From: Capnocytophaga sp. oral taxon 878
Lineage (GTDB): Bacteria > Bacteroidota > Bacteroidia > Flavobacteriales > Flavobacteriaceae
Assembly: GCF_002999135.1 (NCBI RefSeq)
Contig: NZ_CP027229.1
Location: forward strand, 1,821,001-1,885,000
Length of the DNA stretch: 64,000 nt
Reading direction: 5' to 3'
How positions within the stretch are numbered: position 1 is the stretch's first letter; every line of letters begins with the position of its first letter. This document shows positions 55,311 through 64,000 of this stretch, one piece after another. The notes under the pieces are model-generated. The model had not been told where the DNA came from. It did no database searches and saw nothing but the letters and a program-made list of their open reading frames with translations. The translations under genes and the position numbers were made by a program.

Positions 55311-55341
55311 CAAAGATAAGAATTATTTTTGATAAAACCAA
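55311..55341 (-). promoter_or_regulatory. Promoter of the GlsB-like gene
   Basis: The minus strand reads TTTG, a spacer of about 20 bases, then TATCTTTG at 55311-55318, 25 bases before the ATG. Confidence 0.6.
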
Positions 55342-55399
55342 ACAAAAATCGCAAAAATAAGAAGTACCACTCTTTTTCCTTCCCTTGTCCCTCAAAAAT

Positions 55400-55495
55400 A
55401 GTTCAATTACCATCTTCCCTACGCAACCCAACATATTTTCCGCAACAGCATTCTAAATTGCTTTCAAACTTTATAGCTATATGATTTACAACAAC
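55400..55495 (-). ncRNA. Candidate tracrRNA (anti-repeat at 55450-55495)
   Basis: 55450-55495 aligns base for base with the 46-bp CRISPR repeat but differs at 11 positions. Read as RNA from the minus strand, it would pair with a plus-strand repeat. Eight of the 11 differences are G-to-A or T-to-C, which become G-U wobble pairs; none of the transitions is of the opposite kind. That is expected of a tracrRNA anti-repeat, not of a randomly decaying repeat. The tail would run leftward from 55449 (GCTGTTGCGGAAAATATG and on); its end is uncertain and no strong terminator hairpin is seen. A TTTGCTAA-type 8-mer is repeated three times at 55503-55526, just upstream. Confidence 0.5.
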
Positions 55496-55533
55496 TTATA
55501 TAATTTGCTAATTTGCTAATTTGCTAATTTATA

Positions 55534-55579
55534 ATTGTCAATCTCTTTCAAATTTTGTAGTTTTGTGATTGATAACAAC
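55534..55579 (+). repeat. Orphan CRISPR repeat
   Basis: The last 35 bases match the array repeat perfectly (GCTTTC excluded, from CTTTCAAATTTTG to AACAAC). Five substitutions lie in the first 11 bases. It is followed by unique sequence and not by another repeat. It is 1.7 kb from the array, with pseudogenes between, so it could be a remnant of a longer array or a second anti-repeat. Confidence 0.7.
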
Positions 55580-55693
55580 TTGGAGTAAATCATCAATAGT
55601 GCATTTCACTGAAAGTGAGCATAATCCGAGCTTTTCAGAGGCGTAAGAAAGGTCAAGAACTGATACGCCTTCCTTGGTAATTTGGCATAAAAC

Positions 55694-55897
55694 TTGCGCA
55701 TCATTTTCATACAAGCAGCAGATGTTGTAGTGTATTACGAAAAAGGAGAAGTAGTACATTCTGTAACCATAAGTAGTTCTAGTGGGTACATAGAAGGCAG
55801 TACAGGTTCGGGATTAGGAGGTGTTCAAACAGATATTAGCACAACTTCTTTAATACGTGGATTTCATAAATATGATAAATTAAATTTTAAACACAAA
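55694..55897 (+). pseudogene. Probable 3' remnant of an unknown gene
   Basis: A frame with no proper start (it opens after a stop at 55688) encodes VVVYYEKGEVVHSVTISSSS, then GYIEGSTGSGLGGVQTD and SLIRGFHKYDKLNF, which reads like real protein and not like noise. The VYYEKGEVVHS text vaguely recalls amidase- or CHAP-type C-terminal sequence. It runs in frame into the next gene, whose own signal peptide marks a separate start. Likely a truncated gene end. Confidence 0.35.
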
Positions 55898-56332
55898 ATG
55901 AAAAAAATTCTTTTAATGGCTCTGATTTGTGGTGTAGGTTATTCACAAGAGTCCAATTTTATCTCGAAAAGTGTTCCTACTCCAAAAACAGCATTTGGTT
56001 CACAATTCTATAGTTTCTATGACATAGACGTACTTGGAATAAATTATAAGTTTTTATATCTATCCGATGATAAAAAAATAGAAGTTGTAACAACAAAAGA
56101 CCCAAAATTTACTATCAACGGAAAGAATTATTGGAACATTCCATATAAAGATTTTTCAGAAGAAGTAAAAGGGTATTCTTTCATATATGGGCTTTATTTT
56201 GTGAAGTTTGACAATGGTTGGTTTGGTTGTTATGGAAAATATCAACTTCCACATCTTATCGAAAACAACAAACCTTTGCCTCCTGATGATGAAAAACCTT
56301 CATTTTTTGTAAAAACAAATCTTTTGGAATAA
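55898..56332 (+). CDS. Small exported protein of unknown function
   Basis: The 144-residue protein begins MKKILLMALICGVGYSQ, a short signal peptide with a likely cut after YSQ, so it should be periplasmic or secreted. The mature part is beta-rich and aromatic (FYSFYDIDVLGINYKFLYLS, GYSFIYGLYFVKFDNGWFGCYG). No family recognised. It lies in the accessory stretch between the tracrRNA candidate and broken LRR genes. The ATG at 55898 is chosen because it begins the signal peptide. Confidence 0.65.
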   Translation: MKKILLMALICGVGYSQESNFISKSVPTPKTAFGSQFYSFYDIDVLGINYKFLYLSDDKKIEVVTTKDPKFTINGKNYWNIPYKDFSEEVKGYSFIYGLYFVKFDNGWFGCYGKYQLPHLIENNKPLPPDDEKPSFFVKTNLLE

Positions 56333-56469
56333 AATTTTGCAAACACACTTATCCTAATAAATTATTTCAACCCATTGCAAAACAATGCAATGGGTTATGT
56401 TCTTATGTTACCCAGCTAACAAAACAACTTGCCTTACAAAAAATATTCAGCAATAAAAATGTTCATATT

Positions 56470-57072
56470 ATGAAAAACTTTTTATTCTTTATTTTCGTAG
56501 GAGTAGTATGCTCCTGCAAGAACACATAAAATCAAGAAATAAAAAAGGAAGAAGCCAAAAAACTTTCTAAATTAGAAATATTATATATGCTCCCCAAAGA
56601 TTCTATTTATGAATTTTATGACTTGTCAAATGATAGTATCAAAGAATTTCCTGATTTATCGGAATATTCTATTAAGAAATTGGATTTGTCTCGTAATATG
56701 ATACAAGAAATGGAATATAAAAAAATGCCTAAAAGCATTGTAGAATTGAACCTCTCCCATAACTTTTTTTTGAAAAGTTTTTTTCTGAGCAACAAAACAC
56801 CTAAAACTTTAAAAAACTTGAATTTGTCATACAATAATATTTCAAGTTACAATACAGTTATTTCGTTAAAACGGCTTGCTATAAATAACAATAATTTAGA
56901 AAGTATTTCATTAGGAAATGAAAAAATGGACTTTTTAGACATCTCAAATAATCCAAAATTGAGTAATGAAATGTTTTTTGACCCAAAATATGTAGATACA
57001 ATCATTCATAACAACATAGCTAATAATAAGCCTCTGGTTTTTTATTTCAACAAAAGTTTTATCATCGAGTAA
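56470..57072 (+). pseudogene. LRR lipoprotein gene interrupted by a nonsense codon
   Basis: From the ATG at 56470 the frame gives MKNFLFFIFVGVVCSCKNT, a lipoprotein signal, then TAA at 56527-56529. In the same frame it continues without another stop for about 180 codons: IKKEEAKKLSKLEILYML, then five leucine-rich repeats (KLDLSRNMI, ELNLSHNFF, NLNLSYNNI, RLAINNNNL, FLDISNNPKL), ending at 57070-57072. Restart at the ATG at 56587 would give a 161-residue protein without an export signal. A decayed second copy follows at once and carries the same TAA. Confidence 0.75.
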
Positions 57073-57076
57073 TATT

Positions 57077-57295
57077 CTGAAAACCCTTATTATTTATTCT
57101 TGTGGGAGTATTATGCTTCTGCAAGAATACATAACCTCAAGAAATAGATGTAAAGCAAGAAATTAAAAAAACTTTCCAAATTGGAAATGCTTTATGCTTT
57201 GCCCAAAGATTCTATTTATGAATTTTATGACTTGTCAAATAATAGTATATCAAAGAATCTCCTGATTTATCAGAATTTCCTATCAAAAAGATAGG
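57077..57295 (+). pseudogene. Decayed partial duplicate of the LRR lipoprotein gene
   Basis: The sequence matches the 5' third of the gene at 56470 (for example TTATGAATTTTATGACTTGT and CTGATTTATC). It has lost the start (CTGAAAACC for ATGAAAAAC), shares the TAA after the signal, and carries extra stops and indels. It ends 15 bases before the first CRISPR repeat. Confidence 0.75.
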
Positions 57296-57310
57296 CAAGC
57301 ACTCACGTTC

Positions 57311-58572
57311 ATTGTGAATTGCTTTCAAATTTTGTAGTTTTATGATTGATAACAACCAAAGCCGAACTACAACGCCGTGAACAAGCGTTGTGAATTGCTT
57401 TCAAATTTTGTAGTTTTGTGATTGATAACAACTCTATTTTATATTAATTACAATGAATGTTAGTTGTGAATTGCTTTCAAATTTTGTAGTTTTGTGATTG
57501 ATAACAACTCTTAGGTCATAGAGACTTCCCTGGTGTCGGTTGTGAATTGCTTTCAAATTTTGTAGTTTTGTGATTAATAACAACACAAAAATAATATAGA
57601 ATGCTTCTTTTCCCGTTGTGAATTGCTTTCAAATTTTGTAGTTTTGTGATTGATAACAACTAAGGCAAAAATATATGCATTTCAAACCTCGTTGTGAGTT
57701 GCTTTCAAATTTTGTAGTTTTGTGATTGATAACAACCTTAGTTTGGGGCTTGCCAGCATAGCTATAGTTGTGAGTTGCTTTCAAATTTTGTAGTTTTGTG
57801 ATTGATAACAACATATTCGTATTAGTAACGTTTAATTTTGCAGTTGTGAATTGCTTTCAAATTTTGTAGTTTTGTGATTGATAACAACGAAAAGGCAAAA
57901 TTATTAACGGAAAATTTAGTTGTGAGTTGCTTTCAAATTTTGTAGTTTTGTGATTGATAACAACGAAGTAATTCTGCAATTCATTACTTGATTAGTTGTG
58001 AGTTGCTTTCAAATTTTGTAGTTTTGTGATTGATAACAACTGGTTGGTTATTTTGGTGAAGCAAAATTACGTTGTGAGTTGCTTTCAAATTTTGTAGTTT
58101 TGTGATTGATAACAACATTAAGGGTAAGATGATGTTAGCAGAGCGGGTTGTGAGTTGCTTTCAAATTTTGTAGTTTTGTGATTGATAACAACATGGGCAA
58201 CAGTAACCTCTGTAGATTGGCAGTTGTGAGTTGCTTTCAAATTTTGTAGTTTTGTGATTGATAACAACTAAAGACGTTTGTCTTCTTTGCGGATACGTGT
58301 TGTGAGTTGCTTTCAAATTTTGTAGTTTTGTGATTGATAACAACTATTATATGGCAGTTAGTGGTGAGTTTGTTGTTGTGAGTTGCTTTCAAATTTTGTA
58401 GTTTTGTGATTGATAACAACTTCTTTTGTTACAGCTTCGATAAAAAAGGCGTTGTGAGTTGCTTTCAAATTTTGTAGTTTTGTGATTGATAACAACATTC
58501 TTGTTAATAGCCCCGTCAATTCCCCTGTTGTGAGTTGCTTTCAAATTTTGTAGTTTTGTGATTGATAACAAC
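57311..58572 (+). CRISPR. Type II-C CRISPR array, 17 repeats and 16 spacers
   Basis: The 46-bp repeat begins GTTGTGAGTTGCTTTCAAAT and ends TTGTGATTGATAACAAC. Repeats start at 57311 and recur exactly every 76 bases to 58527, so all 16 spacers are 30 bp. Repeat 1 is the most changed (A at position 1, A at position 32, GAATT for GAGTT). Repeats 2-5 and 8 have GAATT, and repeat 4 has a further change in its end. Repeats 9-17, next to cas2, are uniform. Degenerate repeats thus lie at the left end. Each repeat ends and begins with GTTGT/ACAAC and carries a promoter-like TTG-N20-TAGTTTTG on the plus strand (broken in repeat 1). Confidence 0.99.
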
Positions 58573-58626
58573 CTCAATTTTCTAAAGGTTTTAGTATCAA
58601 TCTGTTTTACTGAAAAACAGTACTGA

Positions 58627-58673
58627 AAAACCTCCTCTTTAGCCTTATAAGCAAAGGCAAAAGAGGAGGTTTT
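58627..58673. terminator. Bidirectional terminator between the array and cas2
   Basis: A 13-14-base perfect stem (AAAACCTCCTCTTT and complement) encloses a smaller GCCTT/AAGGC stem. On the minus strand it is followed by a five-T run just after the cas2 stop. On the plus strand it is followed by TTTTCTCTTT. It fits convergent transcription of the cas operon and the array. Confidence 0.88.
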
Positions 58674-58689
58674 CTCTTTCCTATTCTTC

Positions 58690-59917
<1,228 letters not shown>

Positions 59918-59953
59918 AGTTTAAAGGGTGTTTTTATTGTTTTTTTAAAAGCT

Positions 59954-62900
59954 CTATGCTTTAGTGATGTTTCCTAGGCGGTCTACTTTTAGTTTAATAC
60001 AGACTTCTTTTATTTGTACCCCTTCTATACTCGCTGTTTTAGTATCAAAAGAACCAGAATCTTTTCCCTTTTTATCAATCTCTTTAGGACAAATAGCTTT
60101 TGCAACTCTATTAGGTGTAAAATAACAAGTGGTAGAAGAAAAATCATTTACATTGTAAATTCTTTCTTTCTGTTCTTTGCTGAGATTATTGAAATCTATT
60201 GTCTCTGCGATTTCTCCTTCCATAGGCACATATACCAAATCGTTAGGCGAAAGGCTAAATAATAGTGGTTCTCCTTTTTTATTACGCTCAGGGACAGAAG
60301 GATGTCCTTGTTTTTGTCGTTCAATTACTTCGTTGAGGGGGATCGTTGCATAAGTGCGTTTTCCTTTGCCTTGATATACTCCAAAATACAAGTTAGGTGC
60401 TCCCTGAACATATTTCTTAGACTTTGTCCCTTTTTCTCCTAATACAAACCTACCACTTCCCTTTTCATAAATTCTCACTTTATAAATAGGTTGATGTTTC
60501 TTGCCATCGTTGTATTGGGCTATATTTTTGTTGAGTTCTTCTAATCCTTCTGCTGAAAAAGCTACTTCTGGGCTTCCTTTATATTTGAGATAGTTGAGTA
60601 ATATTTTTTGGATACCTGTATCGGTAATTTTACTAATTTTCTTCACATCGAAACTACTATCAACTGGTTTTCTAGTAGCTGTTAATATATTCCCCTTACC
60701 TACTTTTTCTCTTTTTAAAGAAATTTTCCCTGAAAAAGTTTCCTCGTGTAAAGGCTTTCTGATAGCCCAATTAGTTCCCTCTTGTTTTACTTTCTTTTTT
60801 ACAAGTACACCATTTTTCTCTTCCCATTTTTCATAATAGTTGGTAGCTTTATTAATCACTCTTAGGTTTTGTTTAAAACTCACTACTATATATTCGAGGG
60901 ATTCTTTGGCTTCTTGAGTGAATGTAGCCCAAGGTTTCTTGAATTGCCAGTTATTATTCTTTTTCTCACAGAGGATGGCGCGAAGGTCTATGCGAGATTG
61001 TTGTTTTTCTTTTTTATCCTTGCCCTTATCCAATGCGTGTTGGTTATTCATATAATTGATGTGCTCTCTAGTAGCACAAGCAATCACTAAGGCGTCCATA
61101 GCGTGATGACGGTGGTCTATACGTTTCTTTTGGAAACCTTGGCTGTACTCTATTGGAACTGTAGGAAGATTTTTTTGATATCTGTCGTTATATGAGGTAA
61201 AAAGCTGTGTTTGTGTAAGCTGGTTCATTCGCTCAAAACGAGGAAGTATAATCTCGTTCCACACATCATTAAGTCCCCAATCTTGTTTGAGGGCAGTAGT
61301 GATTTTACCTGTACAAGGTATTACATTTTTAGAGTTTACTCCTTCATCTTTTTCATCTGACCGCACTATTTTAGAAAGTATTTCAGAAATATACTTACTA
61401 ATGTAACGAGTGTCATTCAGCTGGCGAGCCACCATTTTTTCAGGTATCTCATTCAAAAGAAGTTTTTGTTGTTTAGCTAAATTATTAGCGTAATGTTTTT
61501 TCACAAAGTCTTTGTATTGTTCCTCTGTGAAAATAGTAACTTCTTTATTACCTGCTACACATACCTTTTCTCCATGGTGTTTTTGAATAAATTCTAATCC
61601 TAATAGATTTGTTTTTAGCTTATTTACAGCCGATTCGCATATTACTTTATTAGAAAAACTATCATCGTAATAACGGCTTTGCGGAATAATATGTTCTATT
61701 TCATACTCCTCGGTAAATAGCTTTGTGAGTGAAATCAGCTCTCCCGTATAAGGCGATTTATACTTTTGTTCTAACCAGAGCTTGTAGCGTTGTATCTCAG
61801 GGGTGGTAGGTTCAGCTTTTTTGCGAATTTTTTGAATTTCTTCGTCTATTTCATCTGTACTACTGAAGACACCTTCTTCATAGATTTTAAGCAGTTCTTG
61901 CTGTACAAGCGAATACGGACGGACGTTCTGTATGCTTGCATCTTCTTTTAATTCGGCAAGCAATTTCTTAATGCGTAGGTTGGTATTTTCATTCTCTTGA
62001 TTTTTATTGGAAAGTTGTTTTCTTTCTTCGGCTGTTTTTTTGAGTTCTCTACCCAGTTCTATATGTATTTCATCAAAGAAATTCGCTTGTCCCCCGCCGT
62101 ATTGTTGCCAGATATCTCTTACTACGCGTAAAGTTTCGGTTACTACTTGCTCTACTATAGGGTTTCTAAGAGAATGTTGCTTGAAATCTTCTAAATATAT
62201 TTCTAAATCACTCACTGAAGTCCATTTTTCTATATCAGTAGCTTCGGCGTGACGATTATAGACTATATGCTGAGCTAGCCAAAGCGGTAAGCCTTGAAAG
62301 CAGGTCTCACTATTGAGCTGATACTTCTCTGCTTTTTCTCTAATGATGGTACGGATATCCTCATTTGCCACTCCATTGATAAGGTCATCTACACGTTTTT
62401 GAGTAGATACATCAATGCGATTAAAGTCCCAATGATTGCCAAAACGCATTAGAGGGAGCAATTTTTTAATAGCTTTTTCGGAGAAACTACCATACTCATT
62501 AGGATAGGGTTTGAAGTTTTTGAAACTATCTACAAACGATGCTTCGTTTAATTGATATTTCTGAGCAAATTTCTTTAAAGCTTTATCAAATTCAACTTTG
62601 TCCTTGACCGAATATAACAAATGCCACAATTGATATGTTGTATCAAAGGTTAGAAAGTTGGCTGGGAGTCCTTCTACTTTCTGCAAATACCGCTGAAGGT
62701 CATAACCTGTTTCATTCATAGGGTATTTTTTGGAGGAGTTATCCGCCACATCATAGACATAGTTCCAGCGATAAGTAGTGAGCCATTTTTTAAGCTCGCT
62801 TTTAGCTGCTTTATCTTTAATTTGAGGATTTTTTGCAAGTAAAAAGTATTTCAGTAAACTTTCGTTATCTATTTCTTTTTGAGACATCAAGAAATTGAGG

Positions 62901-64000
62901 AGAGCCTCATAGTCTTGGGGTGTTTCAATAAACTCAGTAGTTACCTCACGGTCAGTTTCTATTTCGTAAATTCTCAAGTTTTGCAGCCATTGCAGCACTC
63001 TAAACTCTTGGTAATAAGGATTAGATTTGGCACATACTTTTATAGGAGCATCTTTGCGCTCATTAGTTTCCTTATCTATATACAAACGCTTTTCTAAGGT
63101 ACAATTGGCAATAGTAGATTTTTTGCTGCGCAACGGGCGTTGGTAGAAAATGATATCTTCTACAAACAGATGAAGGAAATCTTTTGATAATAGATTTTGT
63201 TGTTGCTTCTCGTTTTTGCGGTATAATTCTCTTATACAGTCCGCTAATAGGTTTTCGGTAAACAATTCTGGTTGAAGAGCTATTTGTTGGGTTAAAATAG
63301 CTTTTAATTCATTTTTATAGTATTTTCGTTCAATCGTATGAACTAATTTACCTTTAATCTTCTGATTGGGGTCTTGCAACAAATGGTCGTAGATATAAGC
63401 ACCTACAGTTTTTCCAGAAAAATCAATATCGTGTTCTGTTTTCTTTTTGAGCAAGTTCCAGTCGTTTTCTTCAGGAGCTCTGAAGGAACGTTTTTCTTTA
63501 CCCTTTTTGTCTACTTTAATAGTGCCATCATCATTAAGGTCGGTAGTAACGATAAAATCACGTGTTTTTCCCTTCCAATCGTCCAAAGGGATTTTACTTG
63601 TACGACGGTATATCCAACCATTTTCCAAACGGATTGTATACCAAATCTCACCTTTTTTATTAGGAGCTTCAGCCTCTACCTCTACAACTTTTAAAGAGTG
63701 AAAAGCAACTTCTTTGTTAGGGTTTTCAGTTTCTTCTTCGCCACGCAACTGGTAGTACCCTCTTTTTTGATTGAAGTGAAGTATAAGCCAAGCTAATTCT
63801 TGTTGGGTAATCTTTTGCGAAAGGGCTTTTTTGCGCAGGTAATAAATTGTCCAATCATAAGGAATTTTACTCTCTTCGCCATTAGATTTCTTATAGAATA
63901 ACTGAGGTTGGTATTTTTTGAAATCCTCAATCATCTCATTGAAACTATTCATAAAGATAAAATTTCCATTGTTATAAGCTATTTTGGGTTCAGCATTATC
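59954..64000 (-). CDS. cas9: CRISPR nuclease Cas9, type II-C (N-terminus outside window)
   Basis: The frame is open from 59954 through the right edge at 64000, so about 1348 residues are visible and the RuvC-I motif lies beyond the window. Visible in order (counting from the ATG at 63952) are the helical recognition lobe, RuvC-II IHIELGREL near residue 635, the HNH motif YEIEHIIPQSRYYDDSFSNK near 755, RuvC-III HRHHAMDALVIA near 950, and a C-terminal PAM-interacting region ending KVDRLGNITKA. All visible catalytic residues are present. The large size fits Bacteroidota type II-C Cas9. cas1 follows 36 bases downstream. The ATG at 63952 is internal, not the start. Confidence 0.98.
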   Translation of the reverse strand, partial: DNAEPKIAYNNGNFIFMNSFNEMIEDFKKYQPQLFYKKSNGEESKIPYDWTIYYLRKKALSQKITQQELAWLILHFNQKRGYYQLRGEEETENPNKEVAFHSLKVVEVEAEAPNKKGEIWYTIRLENGWIYRRTSKIPLDDWKGKTRDFIVTTDLNDDGTIKVDKKGKEKRSFRAPEENDWNLLKKKTEHDIDFSGKTVGAYIYDHLLQDPNQKIKGKLVHTIERKYYKNELKAILTQQIALQPELFTENLLADCIRELYRKNEKQQQNLLSKDFLHLFVEDIIFYQRPLRSKKSTIANCTLEKRLYIDKETNERKDAPIKVCAKSNPYYQEFRVLQWLQNLRIYEIETDREVTTEFIETPQDYEALLNFLMSQKEIDNESLLKYFLLAKNPQIKDKAAKSELKKWLTTYRWNYVYDVADNSSKKYPMNETGYDLQRYLQKVEGLPANFLTFDTTYQLWHLLYSVKDKVEFDKALKKFAQKYQLNEASFVDSFKNFKPYPNEYGSFSEKAIKKLLPLMRFGNHWDFNRIDVSTQKRVDDLINGVANEDIRTIIREKAEKYQLNSETCFQGLPLWLAQHIVYNRHAEATDIEKWTSVSDLEIYLEDFKQHSLRNPIVEQVVTETLRVVRDIWQQYGGGQANFFDEIHIELGRELKKTAEERKQLSNKNQENENTNLRIKKLLAELKEDASIQNVRPYSLVQQELLKIYEEGVFSSTDEIDEEIQKIRKKAEPTTPEIQRYKLWLEQKYKSPYTGELISLTKLFTEEYEIEHIIPQSRYYDDSFSNKVICESAVNKLKTNLLGLEFIQKHHGEKVCVAGNKEVTIFTEEQYKDFVKKHYANNLAKQQKLLLNEIPEKMVARQLNDTRYISKYISEILSKIVRSDEKDEGVNSKNVIPCTGKITTALKQDWGLNDVWNEIILPRFERMNQLTQTQLFTSYNDRYQKNLPTVPIEYSQGFQKKRIDHRHHAMDALVIACATREHINYMNNQHALDKGKDKKEKQQSRIDLRAILCEKKNNNWQFKKPWATFTQEAKESLEYIVVSFKQNLRVINKATNYYEKWEEKNGVLVKKKVKQEGTNWAIRKPLHEETFSGKISLKREKVGKGNILTATRKPVDSSFDVKKISKITDTGIQKILLNYLKYKGSPEVAFSAEGLEELNKNIAQYNDGKKHQPIYKVRIYEKGSGRFVLGEKGTKSKKYVQGAPNLYFGVYQGKGKRTYATIPLNEVIERQKQGHPSVPERNKKGEPLLFSLSPNDLVYVPMEGEIAETIDFNNLSKEQKERIYNVNDFSSTTCYFTPNRVAKAICPKEIDKKGKDSGSFDTKTASIEGVQIKEVCIKLKVDRLGNITKA

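Noticed and set aside
55580..55690. tracrRNA tail on the plus strand after the orphan repeat (array transcribed on the minus strand)
   Set aside because: In that orientation none of the five changes in the orphan repeat, nor the 11 in the anti-repeat, would pair. The opposite orientation gives wobble pairs for most of them.
55538..55759. 73-codon minus-strand frame starting MYYFSFFVIHYN
   Set aside because: Its end is the orphan CRISPR repeat (VVINHKTTKFE) and its start overlaps another coding-like frame. No independent support.
57629..58577. Several open frames of about 60 codons on the minus strand
   Set aside because: They are the CRISPR repeats and spacers read as protein (repeated VVINHKTTKFESNSQ).
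63952..63954. ATG as the start of cas9 and an apparent loss of RuvC-I
   Set aside because: The frame is open upstream to the window edge, so the N-terminus is cut by the window and not missing from the gene.

Overview
The window is an AT-rich chromosomal segment of a Bacteroidota bacterium, most likely a Flavobacteriaceae member of the Capnocytophaga type. Three things point there. Many genes are preceded by the Bacteroidota housekeeping promoter (TTG, about 19-20 bases, TAnnTTTG). The families are typical: DUF2851, DUF4836, an S46 dipeptidyl-peptidase, SLBB/Wzz export proteins, a cyclophilin-FKBP fusion, and the YtxH / holin-like / small acidic protein trio. The right edge carries a type II-C CRISPR-Cas9 locus with a large Cas9. 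No rRNA or tRNA gene is visible, so the genus is an inference.

Layout. 1-2.8 kb: a large envelope protein running off the left edge and a two-domain prolyl isomerase. 3.4-12.1 kb, plus strand: an RHS-like lipoprotein, a small acidic protein, secA, a DEAD-box RNA helicase, a PAP2 phosphatase and a DUF2851 protein. 12.5-17.8 kb, minus: a tightly packed operon with an SLBB exporter, Wzz, a HAD hydrolase, an unknown protein and an AAA-type ATPase. 18.3-23.1 kb, minus: a periplasmic adaptor, a DUF4836 lipoprotein, an odd ABC ATPase and a permease. 23.8-25.4 kb, plus: a PD-(D/E)XK nuclease and an HD-domain protein. 25.5-32.9 kb, minus: secE-nusG-rplK-rplA-rplJ-rplL, then an acidic unknown, then rpoB, with no rpoC after it. 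33-42 kb: a BspA-like LRR protein, a LOG protein, a CoxE-like VWA protein, a beta-barrel protein, two tiny membrane proteins missed by length cut-offs, pdxH and a PpiD-like chaperone. 42-43.3 kb: an immunity-like cluster with a frameshifted SUKH gene. 43.3-53.1 kb, minus: nitroreductase, DUF1304, dnaJ, grpE, fabH, manA, an exonuclease III-type nuclease, deoC, a zinc-ribbon protein and a DPP11-type peptidase. 53.5-55.3 kb: small stress/envelope proteins.

55.4-64 kb is the CRISPR region: a candidate tracrRNA anti-repeat, an orphan repeat, two broken LRR lipoprotein genes, an array of 17 repeats of 46 bp with 16 spacers of exactly 30 bp, cas2, a frameshifted cas1, and cas9 running off the right edge. 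Base-pairing logic, a promoter-like box in every repeat and a bidirectional terminator between array and cas2 all suggest that the array is transcribed on the plus strand, convergent with the cas operon.

The most distinctive non-coding feature is a family of eight intergenic elements. Each is exactly four tandem 11-bp units (type AACGAAGGATA). Four copies sit inside a longer element of roughly 330 bp that places the same end beside a promoter each time.
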